From assembly GCA_964547875.1 (NCBI GenBank), contig CAZJPE010000002.1, forward strand, positions 1-64,000: a stretch of 64,000 nt of DNA, in the 5' to 3' direction. The notes below the pieces were generated by a model, which was not told the DNA's origin, made no database searches, and was given only the letters and a program-made list of their open reading frames with translations. Of this stretch, positions 49,110-59,230 are shown in pieces; position 1 is the stretch's first letter; every line of letters begins with the position of its first letter. This stretch comes from JAUSIK01 sp964547875 (GTDB lineage: Archaea > Nanobdellota > Nanobdellia > Pacearchaeales > GW2011-AR1). Position numbers and translations under genes: made by a program.

Positions 49110-50048
49110 TTAGCAGTTACTATTGTAGAAAATGACAAATTTGGGGATAGTTATTTTTCTAATTATCTTTTCTATAATTATCTCAATTATTATTCCAACA
49201 ATTGCTACAATTGCTACAATTATTATTCCAACTAATGCTGAGATGATATCGCTAAAAATTTCTCTTAAATAAGACAATAGTCTACTTTCCCTTTTGTTAT
49301 AATATAAAGAAAATCTAGTATGACCAACACCTTCATGCCAATTAGTAGAAGTTTGTTTTATTGCTATGCCAATTTTATTATCTCCTTTAATAAGTTGTAA
49401 TTCTTCATTTCTTAATTCATAGCAAGGCTCGTCTGTACAAGAATATCTATTACCTAAATTAAATTTAAATAAAGTTCCTCTTTCTTCTCCTTTTCTTACT
49501 TGAATTTTACCTACGGGCATAAATTCAAATTGTGCATTAGGGTATAATCTCCCTTCGAGAGATATATTTACAAAAGTTCTATCTTCAAAATTATCATTTA
49601 ATCTTGTCAGAATAATATTTGAATAATTATAATCTCTCCAAACCGAAAAATCTCCAATTTCTATTTTATAATCTATTTTTTCAGTATATTCTAGATAATC
49701 TTGATTATCAATATAATATTTACTATTCCAACTAATATCTTTTAATTCTAATTCATTAGGGATTCTTAATATAAGATTTCCTACTTGATTCGTGCCAGCA
49801 ATATAAAAATTTATAGATCCCATATCTTCATCAAAATCGTAATAAATCTGAAAATCTTGTAATTGTGGATTACTTAATAAGTCTCTTCTTGATGGGTCTA
49901 TCTCAACTTCAAAATAATAATTATAATCTTCTAATGACTTATTGTTTTTATTGTCTAGATAAATAATGACTATTGATGATAATAAAAGAATTAATATTGA
50001 TATAATTATTCTAAAAATTATTCTAAATCCTTTTAATTTTTTTACCAT
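49110..50048 (-). CDS. bitopic surface protein, unknown
   Basis: 312 residues. N-terminal TM (about 8-28), an outside beta-rich domain (about 35-255) with many Tyr/Asn residues and one CTDEPC pair, and a C-terminal TM region (about 268-295) rich in isoleucine. No domain recognised. It precedes the GT2 gene on the same strand and may be modified by the local glycosyltransferases. Confidence 0.55.
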   Translation of the reverse strand: MVKKLKGFRIIFRIIISILILLLSSIVIIYLDNKNNKSLEDYNYYFEVEIDPSRRDLLSNPQLQDFQIYYDFDEDMGSINFYIAGTNQVGNLILRIPNELELKDISWNSKYYIDNQDYLEYTEKIDYKIEIGDFSVWRDYNYSNIILTRLNDNFEDRTFVNISLEGRLYPNAQFEFMPVGKIQVRKGEERGTLFKFNLGNRYSCTDEPCYELRNEELQLIKGDNKIGIAIKQTSTNWHEGVGHTRFSLYYNKRESRLLSYLREIFSDIISALVGIIIVAIVAIVGIIIEIIIEKIIRKITIPKFVIFYNSNC

Positions 50049-50077
50049 TTTATTATATATATTTGGAATTTAAATAA

Positions 50078-50779
50078 TTAATCCTTAAATTTCCAATAAA
50101 TCAAAGTCCAAATGGCTTGCAAGCCGTCTTTCCAGTTGATTTTCTTGCCTTCTGCTATGCTTCTTGGATTGTATGAGATTGGAATTTCCTTTATTTTAAT
50201 CCCTTGTTTTAGAATTCTTGCTGTAATTTCTGGCTCAAAATTAAATTTATTTGCCCTTATTTCTATGTTTTTTATTATATCGTTTCTAAAAACCTTATAA
50301 CATGTTTCCATATCTGTTATTCTTGAATTATATAGAATTTTTGTCAAAAATGTAAGGAATTTATTTCCTAAAAAATATAATTTATACATTGGCTTGTGCT
50401 TTTTTAGAAATCTTGAGCCATAGACAACTTTGGCTTTTTTTTCTATTATTGGCTTTATTAGTTTTTTAAAATCTTCAGGATTATATTCTAAATCTGCATC
50501 TTGGATCGTTATTATATCTCCAATTGCTAATTTTATTCCTTCTTTAATTGCAGAGCCCTTGCCTTCATTTTCTTTTGTTTTAAATTTAAATTCTATTTCT
50601 TTATTTTTCTTCTGTTTTTTTAAATAAGTTTCTATTATTTTTTTTGAATTGTCCTTGCTACCGTCATCTATTATTATTATCTCTTTTTTTAGATTTATTC
50701 TTAATTTTAATAATTTATTTAGAATCTTTATTATTGTTTTTTCTTCGTTGTAAACAGGAACTATTATTGACAATTTCAT
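50078..50779 (-). CDS. GT2 glycosyltransferase, dolichyl-phosphate-sugar synthase type
   Basis: 233 residues. LSIIVPVYNEEKTI at the start, IIDDGSKDNS, and IQDADLEYNP (metal-binding DAD, about 94-96), then DMETCYKVFR in the acceptor region. The pattern is that of dolichyl-phosphate mannose/glucose synthases, without C-terminal TM helices. It overlaps the GT-C gene upstream by 4 bp, and would supply it with dolichol-linked sugar. Confidence 0.9.
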   Translation of the reverse strand: MKLSIIVPVYNEEKTIIKILNKLLKLRINLKKEIIIIDDGSKDNSKKIIETYLKKQKKNKEIEFKFKTKENEGKGSAIKEGIKLAIGDIITIQDADLEYNPEDFKKLIKPIIEKKAKVVYGSRFLKKHKPMYKLYFLGNKFLTFLTKILYNSRITDMETCYKVFRNDIIKNIEIRANKFNFEPEITARILKQGIKIKEIPISYNPRSIAEGKKINWKDGLQAIWTLIYWKFKD

Positions 50780-52659
50780 TTTTTAAGTTGAAAGATAACA
50801 TATAATGGGCTTAAAAATGCAAGGATTAACGCAAGGAGAACAATCCAATGCGCAATTTTGTCCAATGATTTATCTAAGAAATTATGCGTTTCGTAATAAT
50901 CAAATTGCTTTTCTTTTTGCTTATAGCCTATATCATATAAAAACCAATTTTTCGGCTGGTTTGCAAAGGCTAATATAGAATCTTTTATTTGTATCTTTGT
51001 GCGATATACATTGATAATATCTTCTCTATTGTCTTGGGTAAATAACGGATAATATGATTTTCTTTCTATTGGCTCGCTTATTGTTTTTACTAATTCGCCA
51101 TTTTGTTTAATTTGATCCGTAAGCAATTCCATAGTTGCATTAAATTCTGGCTGATTTTTTATTGTTCCCCAGCCGCAATCATCTGGGACGCATTCAATAA
51201 AATATATGTCTAATTGCATTATAGTCCCTTGTATTTGATCCTGTGAATTAATAAATTGCACAAATTCTATCCCCTCTAGATAATTTCTACCTTGTGAGAA
51301 CCAATTTATTCTTCCACGATATATCCTACTATCTGCTACTATCAGCGCATTTTCAGGTATATTTGAATCTTTGAATTCAATCAATTGTGCTATGTGGCTT
51401 TTGCCATAAGTGTGATAGCTATTTGGGGCATAGATATTTCTGATAGTAGGAAGGCCTAATAATATTAGAGACATTATCAATATTAATATTAAAATAATCT
51501 TTGTCATATCTTTATTTAAAGAATCTGATAATTTAGTTATCATGGTTTTGAGCGAGAATGCTGCTATTGGTATCAGAGAGAGCTCTAAGAAAATATAATG
51601 CTTGGGGAGAAGGATAATTGATGCTAGAAAAGGCAATGCAAAGATTATGCTGACTAAGAAGAACATTAAATAATTAAGATGCTCCTTTCTTTTAAACAAA
51701 ATAATTATAATCCCTAGAATTCCAAAATAAAAGACAATTGGGTCATATAGCCTAATAAATAATATGGCTGACAAAAGACTAGGTTCTTTTGAAGCTGAAT
51801 TTGAAGAATTGCCGAAGAGCAGGCCTTTCCAATCATTTTTTGCATTAAATTGATGATCCCATGAATAATATTGTGCCGAAGTATTTTTTCCCAAGCCTAA
51901 AGTCCTTGAGAATTGCAAGTCCATAAATCCTTTATCTTTATACAGCAAGTAATTGTGTGTTAGTGCAGGAATTGCAAATATGAATACGCACAACAGAAAA
52001 ATAGATAATTTCTTTATGTTTTGTTTTGTTATAATCTGTTTTTTCTCTTTTCTATTGTAATACGCAAAGTAAATTACAAGCGACGGGATGAACAGCAGAG
52101 GGTAGACTTTTGTATAAATTGCCAATCCGAGAAATATTCCGCTAATTGCGAAATTTATTGATTTATTATTTTTTAACGCCCTTATAAAAAGAAAGAAAGA
52201 CATCAATGCAAAGAACATAGCCATAACATCCATTTCTGCGAGAGTATTTTGAATATGAAATGGAGCTACTGCAAGGAGAAAGGCTGAGATTAATGATATT
52301 TTCTCGTTGAAGAATTCCTTTGCTAAAAGATAGATTACTAAAATAGTCAGCGAGCCGAATAACAAGGCAGCGAATCTTGATGACAGCTGAGTGAATCCTA
52401 AAAATTTGTAAATTATGCTTGTAAATGCGTGCCATAAACCTGACGACTGATCGTATGTTATAAGCCTGTCTGCTGAGAAGAAGTTTATTGCGTGCGTGAC
52501 ATGGTGCATATCGTCTGCAGAGACTGTAAGATTAATTGCGGCAATTAATCTTAAAATAACGCCTAAAATAAAAATTAAGACTAAAAAAATAGAGGTTTTT
52601 TTCATTGAGAAAATTTTATCTATTATTTTTGAGATTACATCAGCTTTCTTATTTTCCAT
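50776..52659 (-). CDS. GT-C (GT39/ArnT-like) membrane glycosyltransferase
   Basis: 627 residues. About 12 TM helices with the catalytic first-loop motif LTVSADDMHHVTHAINFF (DD at about 49-50), and a C-terminal outside domain with CVPDDCGWG. These enzymes move mannose or similar from dolichyl phosphate to lipid-linked glycans or proteins on the outside. Coupled to the dolichyl-sugar synthase downstream. Confidence 0.85.
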   Translation of the reverse strand: MENKKADVISKIIDKIFSMKKTSIFLVLIFILGVILRLIAAINLTVSADDMHHVTHAINFFSADRLITYDQSSGLWHAFTSIIYKFLGFTQLSSRFAALLFGSLTILVIYLLAKEFFNEKISLISAFLLAVAPFHIQNTLAEMDVMAMFFALMSFFLFIRALKNNKSINFAISGIFLGLAIYTKVYPLLFIPSLVIYFAYYNRKEKKQIITKQNIKKLSIFLLCVFIFAIPALTHNYLLYKDKGFMDLQFSRTLGLGKNTSAQYYSWDHQFNAKNDWKGLLFGNSSNSASKEPSLLSAILFIRLYDPIVFYFGILGIIIILFKRKEHLNYLMFFLVSIIFALPFLASIILLPKHYIFLELSLIPIAAFSLKTMITKLSDSLNKDMTKIILILILIMSLILLGLPTIRNIYAPNSYHTYGKSHIAQLIEFKDSNIPENALIVADSRIYRGRINWFSQGRNYLEGIEFVQFINSQDQIQGTIMQLDIYFIECVPDDCGWGTIKNQPEFNATMELLTDQIKQNGELVKTISEPIERKSYYPLFTQDNREDIINVYRTKIQIKDSILAFANQPKNWFLYDIGYKQKEKQFDYYETHNFLDKSLDKIAHWIVLLALILAFLSPLYVIFQLKK

Positions 52660-52732
52660 AAAATTATCCGTATTAATTATATATAAATCCTATTGTAGAT
52701 ATTTTTAAAAAAAGACTTTATTTGAGAAATTA

Positions 52733-53506
52733 ATGGAAAGGGTATCTATAATTATGCCTGCTTATAATGAAGAAAGGCGCATAGGAAAAACACTTGAGAT
52801 ATATTCTGGATATTTTGAGGGATTAAGAAGGAGAAAAAAACTTGATTATGAGATAATAGTTGTTATAAATAATACTAGAGACAAGACTGAAGAAATTGTA
52901 AAAAAATTTAGGAAAGAAAACAAGAGAATAAGGCATCTTAATTTTGAAAGGGGCGGCAAGGGATTTGCTGTAATTGAAGGATTTAAAAATGCCTTAAAAA
53001 GAGACAGCAGCTTAATTGGCTTTGTTGATGCAGACATGGCAACTTCGCCAGAAGAATATTATAAATTAATTCAATCAATAGGCGAGGCTGACGGAGCTAT
53101 TGCGAGCAGGTATATGAGGGGGGCATTAATTGAGCCAAAACCAACAATGCAAAGGCTTCTTGCCAAAAGAGCATTTAATGTTTTGTCTAGGGCTTTGCTT
53201 TTATTGCCTTTCAAGGATACACAGTGCGGAGCAAAAATATTTAAGAGAGATGCCTTAAAAAAAATACTTGATAATATAAGCCTCTCTCAATGGGCTTTTG
53301 ATGTAGATTTGCTTTATTCTATTAAGAAGGCTGGCTTTAAAATAAAGGAAATCCCGACAAGATGGTTTGATAAAGAATACTCAAAAATAAATTTCTGGAG
53401 AGCAGGGCCTTTTATGGTATTGGGCGTTCTTAGACTAAGATTATATCACTCTCCATTGAGAAGCCTTATAAAGATTTATGACAAAATCTTGGGATTTACA
53501 GGATGA
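52733..53506 (+). CDS. GT2 glycosyltransferase (DPM-like)
   Basis: 257 residues. VSIIMPAYNEERRIGKTLE, YEIIVVINNTRDKTEEI and IGFVDADMATSPEEYY (DAD metal site), then DTQCGAKIFKRDALKK. The QCGAKxF motif is typical of dolichyl-phosphate hexose synthases. First gene of a four-gene rightward series with 4-bp overlaps. Confidence 0.9.
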   Translation: MERVSIIMPAYNEERRIGKTLEIYSGYFEGLRRRKKLDYEIIVVINNTRDKTEEIVKKFRKENKRIRHLNFERGGKGFAVIEGFKNALKRDSSLIGFVDADMATSPEEYYKLIQSIGEADGAIASRYMRGALIEPKPTMQRLLAKRAFNVLSRALLLLPFKDTQCGAKIFKRDALKKILDNISLSQWAFDVDLLYSIKKAGFKIKEIPTRWFDKEYSKINFWRAGPFMVLGVLRLRLYHSPLRSLIKIYDKILGFTG

Positions 53507-54033
53507 GAAAACTAAACTTTGGATGCGGAGATGACATTAAATCCTCTAATGATAATGAGAAGTGGGTTAATGCAGACGTTGTAAAACTTCCCAGAGTTGA
53601 TGTAGTTCATGACTTTAATAAATTTCCCTATCCATTTAAAAATAATGAATTTGATGAGGTGTATACTTCTCATGTTCTTGAGCATCTAGATGATTTAACA
53701 AAAGTCATGAAAGAGCTTAAAAGAATATGCAAAAAGAATGCAAAGATTATAATAAGAGTCCCTCATTTTTCATGCGGCGTCAGTTATAGAGACCCAACCC
53801 ATAAAAGACTATTTAGCTATTTTACTTTTGATTATTTTACAGACGAATGTTTTTATGGACTGCCAAAATTTAAAATTAAAAGCAGAAGATTGAATTTTAC
53901 AAGATGGGCTTTTCCATTTTTAAACAAGATATTCAATCCTTTTATTAATATTAATCAGGCAATTTATGAAAGATTCTTTTGCTGGGTTCTGCCGTGTTCA
54001 GAGGTTTTATTTGAATTAGAGGTAATAAAATGA
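53503..54033 (+). CDS. SAM-dependent methyltransferase
   Basis: 176 residues. LNFGCGDDIK (motif I), ADVVKLPRVDVVHDFNKFPY and the DEVYTSHVLEHLDD motif identify a class I methyltransferase of the type often found in surface-polysaccharide clusters. It may methylate a sugar. The overlap with GT2 genes on both sides fits this. Confidence 0.82.
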   Translation: MRKLNFGCGDDIKSSNDNEKWVNADVVKLPRVDVVHDFNKFPYPFKNNEFDEVYTSHVLEHLDDLTKVMKELKRICKKNAKIIIRVPHFSCGVSYRDPTHKRLFSYFTFDYFTDECFYGLPKFKIKSRRLNFTRWAFPFLNKIFNPFININQAIYERFFCWVLPCSEVLFELEVIK

Positions 54034-54929
54034 ATCTTATTAGCGTAATTATCCCTTTAGCTCCAGATAGAGATTTGGAGATTTTAGACAGCTATAAAAA
54101 GCACAAGAATAAAATAAAACTGATAATAGAAAGGGGGACAAATCCTTCGGAAAATAGGAATAGAGGAATAAAAAAAACCAAGACTGAGCTTGTGGCTTTT
54201 TTGAATGCACATACTCTGCTGACTGATGACTGGGCAGAAAAAGTTAATGAATTTTTCAAGAAACATAGAGATATAGATATAGTTGGAGGGCCAATGCTTA
54301 CTAAAGAAGATGATCCATTATTTGAAAGGGCTAGCGGATACGTTTTAAGCTCTATTTTTGGCGCTGGAGAGGTAAGGACTCGGTATAAAATGAGAAATTT
54401 GAACCTAAAGGCAAATGAGAAGCATTTAACATCTGCTAATTTAATCTGTAGAAAGAAAGTTTTTAAAAAAATATGGTTTGATGAAACACTCTGGCCTGGA
54501 GAAGATCCTAAGTTTATAAGCGACGCCTTACAATCAGGGTTTAAAGTTGCTTATTCGCCAGAAATTTATGTTTATCAAAAAAGAAGAGCTAATTTTAAAG
54601 AGTTATTCAAACAGATATTCAATTATGGCTTTACAAGAACGAGAAAAGAGAAATTTAAAGAGACACTAAAAAAGCCACTTTTTCTTGCACCGAGTATTTT
54701 CATTGTTTATCTTGCGCTCTTGCCTACATTGACTTTATTTCATTATTTTTTATTTTTCCCACTTATTTTGTATATTCTACTAAATATTCTTTTTAGTTTT
54801 CTTGAAAGCATTAAAAACAAGAATGCTAAGTCATTAATATTAACTCCTTTTTTATTTTTTATAGTTCATTTAGCTTATGGAACAGGTTTTATATATGGGA
54901 CAATAACTAAAATTAGCTCAAACAAATAA
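54030..54929 (+). CDS. GT2-like glycosyltransferase with changed DxD
   Basis: 299 residues. Shortened N-terminus (ISVIIPLAPDRDLEIL), SENRNRGIKKTKTELVAFLNAHTLLTDDW in parts: the usual DxD or DAH triplet reads NAH (about 59-61). GEDPKF (about 155-160) serves as acceptor-side ED motif. C-terminal TM helices (about 220-270). It resembles ExoA-type transferases. With the D-to-N change activity is uncertain. Confidence 0.75.
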   Translation: MNLISVIIPLAPDRDLEILDSYKKHKNKIKLIIERGTNPSENRNRGIKKTKTELVAFLNAHTLLTDDWAEKVNEFFKKHRDIDIVGGPMLTKEDDPLFERASGYVLSSIFGAGEVRTRYKMRNLNLKANEKHLTSANLICRKKVFKKIWFDETLWPGEDPKFISDALQSGFKVAYSPEIYVYQKRRANFKELFKQIFNYGFTRTRKEKFKETLKKPLFLAPSIFIVYLALLPTLTLFHYFLFFPLILYILLNILFSFLESIKNKNAKSLILTPFLFFIVHLAYGTGFIYGTITKISSNK

Positions 54930-54978
54930 TATAGTTTATGATACAATAATTTTTAAATCAGAAAATTATAAGATTAAA

Positions 54979-55941
54979 ATGAAAAGCGTGTCTATCATAA
55001 TCCCGACATATAATGAGGAGAGGAATATTGCTAATTGCTTAAAGTCAATTTTTGCTCAAGATTATCCAAGAAAGTTATTGCAAGTAATTATAGTTGACGG
55101 CGGTTCAAATGACTCCACTGTTGAAATTTCTAAATCTCTTGGCGCTGAAATCTTGCATAATAAATTTAAGGTTGAGGAGAGAGGAAAGCCGTATGCTATT
55201 AAAACAAGAGCAAGTGGAGAAATAATCGGCCTGCTTGACGCCGATAATATTATACCGGATGATAGTAATTGGCTAAAAAAAATGATTGAGCCATTTAAAG
55301 ACAAGGAAATCTTTGCGAGCGATACTCTTTATTATAATTTTAGGAAAGGCGATAATCTAATAACAAAGTATAATGCTTTAATAGGAGGTGATGACCCAAT
55401 TGCTTCTTATTTTGGCATTAATGACAGATATTGTTATTTCACAGGAAAATGGACAGGAATGCCTCATTTAGCAAAAGATAAAGGGGATTACATAGAAGTT
55501 ATTTTTAGGAAAGATAAGATTCCTGCATCTGGCTCAAATGGCTTCTTTTTTAGAAAGAGCATTTTTAACAAGGTGAAAAATGACCCATTTATACACCCTT
55601 TATTTATTTACGATGTTGTTAACAAGGGATATAAGAAAATGGCCAAAGTAAAGCAAGGATTGATTCATGTTCAGAATGGAAGCGTAAAAACCTTTTTTAA
55701 AAAGAAATTAAGAAGAATTAAAAGGAGATATATTGGAGAAGTAGACTGGAGATATAACTATGACATTGGAAAGAATGATATTACAAAGACTGCATTATAT
55801 CTGGCAAGCATTATTCTCCCATTAAAGGACATGGCTGTGGGATTTTACAGAAAGCCTGAATTTGTTTGGCTATTTCATCCTGTAGCCACTTTTGGTCTAT
55901 TTTTTATTTACGCTTTTTATGCTATAAAGGGATTAAAATAA
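54979..55941 (+). CDS. GT2 glycosyltransferase, membrane-linked
   Basis: 320 residues. VSIIIPTYNEERNIANCLKS, VIIVDGGSNDSTVEIS, IIGLLDADNIIPDD (DAD) and the late basic region KKKLRRIKRRYIGE followed by one or two hydrophobic segments (about 265-318). Probable polymerising or branching transferase of the surface glycan. Confidence 0.88.
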   Translation: MKSVSIIIPTYNEERNIANCLKSIFAQDYPRKLLQVIIVDGGSNDSTVEISKSLGAEILHNKFKVEERGKPYAIKTRASGEIIGLLDADNIIPDDSNWLKKMIEPFKDKEIFASDTLYYNFRKGDNLITKYNALIGGDDPIASYFGINDRYCYFTGKWTGMPHLAKDKGDYIEVIFRKDKIPASGSNGFFFRKSIFNKVKNDPFIHPLFIYDVVNKGYKKMAKVKQGLIHVQNGSVKTFFKKKLRRIKRRYIGEVDWRYNYDIGKNDITKTALYLASIILPLKDMAVGFYRKPEFVWLFHPVATFGLFFIYAFYAIKGLK

Positions 55942-56011
55942 TAAAGATGAAGATTGTTTTTAATTAGCATAAACCTTAAAAGGGCAGGGGATATGAAGGA
56001 AGGGAACTAAA

Positions 56012-56497
56012 ATGGAAGAAAAGATAGAAGAAAGAAAGATAGATGGCGTAAAATTGATTCATTTAGTAACAAGAGTAGATGACAGGGGTGATTTGGTTGA
56101 AAATTGGAGAAAGAGCTGGAATTTATTGCCTTGTGATGTAAACCAGGTTTATGTAGTGCATGATGCAAGAAGGGATATTATAAGGGCCTATCACAAGCAT
56201 GATAAATTATGGGATTTATTTTCAATAATTAATGGAAGTGCAAAATTTTGCTTAGGAGACGACAGAGAAGAGAGCCCTAGTTATAAAATTACTGATGAAG
56301 TAATATTAGGAGTAAGAAAGCCTGGATTGCTAATTGTTCCTCCAGGAGTATATCATGGATGGATGTCTTTGGAAGATAATACTATATTGCTAAGTATTGC
56401 AAGCCATGAATATAATAGAGATAAACCAGACGAGTATAGAATACCTTATGATAGTTTTGATAGTTTGGGAGAACGGTGGAATATAAAGCCAAGATAA
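56012..56497 (+). CDS. RmlC-like cupin sugar epimerase
   Basis: 161 residues. TRVDDRGDLVENWR, VVHDARRDIIRAYHKH (about 48-63) and VPPGVYHGWMSLED (about 110-123) follow the dTDP-4-dehydrorhamnose 3,5-epimerase plan, with the RAYHKH histidines in place of RGLHxQ. It may act on another nucleotide sugar. A second, more canonical RmlC lies at 57.6 kb. Confidence 0.75.
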   Translation: MEEKIEERKIDGVKLIHLVTRVDDRGDLVENWRKSWNLLPCDVNQVYVVHDARRDIIRAYHKHDKLWDLFSIINGSAKFCLGDDREESPSYKITDEVILGVRKPGLLIVPPGVYHGWMSLEDNTILLSIASHEYNRDKPDEYRIPYDSFDSLGERWNIKPR

Positions 56498-56573
56498 ATA
56501 AGTTATTAATAAATTATAATAATTCTGAAAAGAGATTATGAAATATTAATCGTAATAGCACAATATTAGATTT

Positions 56574-57446
56574 TTAAATTCTGGAGAGCTCGTATCTTTT
56601 CTTCATTTCTTTTAATGAATCCCGAAGTGTAGGACATTCATAATTTAGATAATTTCTTATCTTTGAAGAATCTGTCGCGCTATTCAGCGGTCTTTTTGCT
56701 ATTTGGCCTAGTTCTGATGTCTGAACGCCTACAAATAAATCTTTATCTAGATTGAAAATATCTGCTATCATTAAACTGAATTCTAGCCTATTTATTGATT
56801 CCTTGCCTGTTGCTACAAAAAGACCCCTACCATCTTTTTCTATAATGCCTTTGACGTAATCTGCCAATACATTTATTGCTGTGGGATTACTTATCTGATC
56901 ATAAGGCACTTTTCTTTTTTCCCTTGTATTAAGAATTTGCATTAGGAAATTTACATCTCCGGGAAGATAATCAAATATTACTGTTGAGCGCAATATTGCA
57001 TGATTTAACACATTTTCCTTAACTATTTTCTCTGCTTGGAGCTTTAATTCGCCATAATAATTTAATGGCTTTGTTTCAGAATATTCATTGTAATTATTTG
57101 TTTCTCCTGGGTAGACATAATCGGTAGAGATATAGATTAATTTTTTTTCTCTTTCTCTTGCCCATTGTGCTATATTTCTAATGCCTGAAACATGGAGACT
57201 AAAAGCCTCTTCTCTATTTTTTTCATAGTAGTCAACACTTTTTCGCAATTTAACAGAATCAATTATTACATCAGGGTTTATATTGCCTAATGCCTGTTCT
57301 AAATCTCTTTTATTTCTTATATCGCATATATTTGTTGTGCAATCATGAGGATTTAAAGATATGCCTGATAGTTCGTATTTTTCATTGAATCTATTAAAAA
57401 GACAGCTTCCTACAAAACCTGAAGAACCTAATATTGCGAGTTTCAT
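56574..57446 (-). CDS. rmlD: dTDP-4-dehydrorhamnose reductase (RmlD-like)
   Basis: 290 residues. N-terminal AILGSSGFVGSCLFNRF (GxxGxxG), LIYISTDYVYPGET (about 102-115) and the catalytic YYGELKLQAEK (YxxxK) fit the RmlD branch of SDR enzymes. It gives NADPH-dependent reduction of the 4-keto sugar to rhamnose. RmlA and RmlB are not in the window. Confidence 0.85.
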   Translation of the reverse strand: MKLAILGSSGFVGSCLFNRFNEKYELSGISLNPHDCTTNICDIRNKRDLEQALGNINPDVIIDSVKLRKSVDYYEKNREEAFSLHVSGIRNIAQWAREREKKLIYISTDYVYPGETNNYNEYSETKPLNYYGELKLQAEKIVKENVLNHAILRSTVIFDYLPGDVNFLMQILNTREKRKVPYDQISNPTAINVLADYVKGIIEKDGRGLFVATGKESINRLEFSLMIADIFNLDKDLFVGVQTSELGQIAKRPLNSATDSSKIRNYLNYECPTLRDSLKEMKKRYELSRI

Positions 57447-57603
57447 ATTAATTTAGGGATTTTTTATTAATATAAAAAGATTATTATGCTTAAATAGGCA
57501 GTATATCGAGAGCCTTAAAAGTTGGCTTAAGATAATAATTCCTTATGAGAGATATATTTTTAATTGCAATAAAGTTTAAATGCGATACTAATTGGCTTTT
57601 ATT

Positions 57604-58179
57604 ATGGCATTTAGAATAGAAAACGAGATTTTAAATGGGATAAAGGTATTTGTCCCTGACGTACTTGAAGACAAGAGAGGTTTTTTTATGGAAACATATA
57701 GAAAAGATAAATTCAATGAAATTGGCATAGATGAAGAATTTGTCCAGGAAAATCATTCTTTTTCAAGAAAGGGCGTTATAAGAGGGCTGCATTTTCAATT
57801 TAATCCTCCAGTTAGCAAATTAATAAGAGCAGTCAATGGAGAAGCATATTTAGTAGCTGTTGACATAAGAAAAAACTCTGATACATTGGGAAAGTGGCAT
57901 GGTGATTTCATATCTGGAGAAAATAAACGACAGATATGGGTGCCTGAAGGATTCGCATCTGGCTTTTGTGCATTAAGAGATTATACAGAAATTCTATATA
58001 AATATAATGCTCTTTATAATCCGGAAGGCGAATCTAATATTATCTGGGACGATGCTGAAATTGGAATAAAATGGCCTAGCTATATGGCGGAACCTATTTT
58101 GTCAGATAAAGACAAAAAAGCACAGACACTTTCTGAATGGCTGAAAAGGGAGGAATCTAATTATTTTAGATTGAGATAA
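57604..58179 (+). CDS. rmlC: dTDP-4-dehydrorhamnose 3,5-epimerase
   Basis: 191 residues from ATG at 57604; a TTG at 57592 is less likely. DKRGFFMETYRKDKF, FVQENHSFSRKGVIRGLHFQ (catalytic His in RGLHFQ), WVPEGFASGFCAL and the late YNPEGESNIIWDD are the canonical RmlC motifs. With RmlD it indicates a 6-deoxyhexose such as rhamnose in the surface glycan. The next gene starts one base after its stop. Confidence 0.9.
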   Translation: MAFRIENEILNGIKVFVPDVLEDKRGFFMETYRKDKFNEIGIDEEFVQENHSFSRKGVIRGLHFQFNPPVSKLIRAVNGEAYLVAVDIRKNSDTLGKWHGDFISGENKRQIWVPEGFASGFCALRDYTEILYKYNALYNPEGESNIIWDDAEIGIKWPSYMAEPILSDKDKKAQTLSEWLKREESNYFRLR

Positions 58180-58180
58180 A

Positions 58181-59230
58181 ATGAAAGTTTTAGTTACTGG
58201 GGGAGCAGGATATCTTGGAAGCGTGCTTGTATATCAATTAATAAATAAAGGACTTTCTGTCAGGGTATTTGACAAATTCTATTTTGGTAAGGAATCGCTA
58301 AAACCCTATCTTGGAAGAATTGAAATTATGCAAGGAGACATAAGGAATTTTCATGAAGCACTTGACGATGTTAAGGTAGTGATACACTTAGGAGGATTGT
58401 CTAATGATCCTACTGCTGAATTCAGGCCAAGGGAAAACATGGAAATAAATACTAAAGCAACAATAGAGTTAGCTAAGGCGTGCTTAGAAAAAAAGATTAA
58501 TAAATTTATATTTGGCTCTACTGCATCAATTTACGATAAAGGGTTAATGAGCGCTAATATTATACAAGACGAAAATAGTTTAGTAGAACCTTTGGCTGCT
58601 TATTCTGTATCAAAATTTGAGGCGGAGAAAGCCTTGCTTGAACTTATGAAAGAGAACGATAATTTCTGCCCTGTAATCTTAAGAAAAGGAACATTGTATG
58701 GATATAGCCCTAGAATGAGATACGACTTAGTCGTCAATACTCTCGTTAAAGATGCTTTTACAAAAGGAAGATTAAAAGCTTTCTGCGGAGGCAATCAATG
58801 GAGGCCTTTGGTTGATGTGCTTGATGCTGCGCGAGCTTATATGGTTTGCCTTGAGGCTGACGAAAATAAAGTCAAAGGGGAGATATTCAATGTTGCCTAT
58901 GGGAATTTTCAGATTATGGATGTAGCTCATAGAATTAAAGAGGCATTAAAAAATATACGGCCTGTTGAAGTAGACATCGATTATACGCCTGGAAAAATAG
59001 ATAGAAGCTATAGCATCTCCAACGAGAAATTAGAAGACAGATTAAAATTTAGATATAAAGTAACTATAGAAGATTCTGCACGGAATATGGCTGGAAAAAT
59101 TAAAGATTTCCTAGATAAGGGCGGAAATGTTAGTGAATTGGAAAATAATATTTACTACAACATAAGATGGATGCAACATCTTGCTGATATGGAGAGCAAG
59201 ATTAAAGAGATGGGCGGGAGTGTTTTTTAA
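58181..59230 (+). CDS. NAD-dependent sugar epimerase/dehydratase
   Basis: 349 residues. VTGGAGYLGSVLVYQL (NAD-binding GxxGxxG), FGSTASIYDKG, AAYSVSKFEAEKALLE (catalytic YxxxK) and WRPLVDVLDAARAYM define an extended SDR of the GalE/RmlB type. Which sugar it changes is unknown. Part of the RmlC-containing pair; its 3' end overlaps VanZ by 29 bp convergently. Confidence 0.88.
   Translation: MKVLVTGGAGYLGSVLVYQLINKGLSVRVFDKFYFGKESLKPYLGRIEIMQGDIRNFHEALDDVKVVIHLGGLSNDPTAEFRPRENMEINTKATIELAKACLEKKINKFIFGSTASIYDKGLMSANIIQDENSLVEPLAAYSVSKFEAEKALLELMKENDNFCPVILRKGTLYGYSPRMRYDLVVNTLVKDAFTKGRLKAFCGGNQWRPLVDVLDAARAYMVCLEADENKVKGEIFNVAYGNFQIMDVAHRIKEALKNIRPVEVDIDYTPGKIDRSYSISNEKLEDRLKFRYKVTIEDSARNMAGKIKDFLDKGGNVSELENNIYYNIRWMQHLADMESKIKEMGGSVF

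Noticed and set aside
59202..59230. Misassembly suspected from the 29-bp convergent overlap
   Set aside because: Both proteins have complete conserved ends, and convergent overlaps are common throughout this compact genome.
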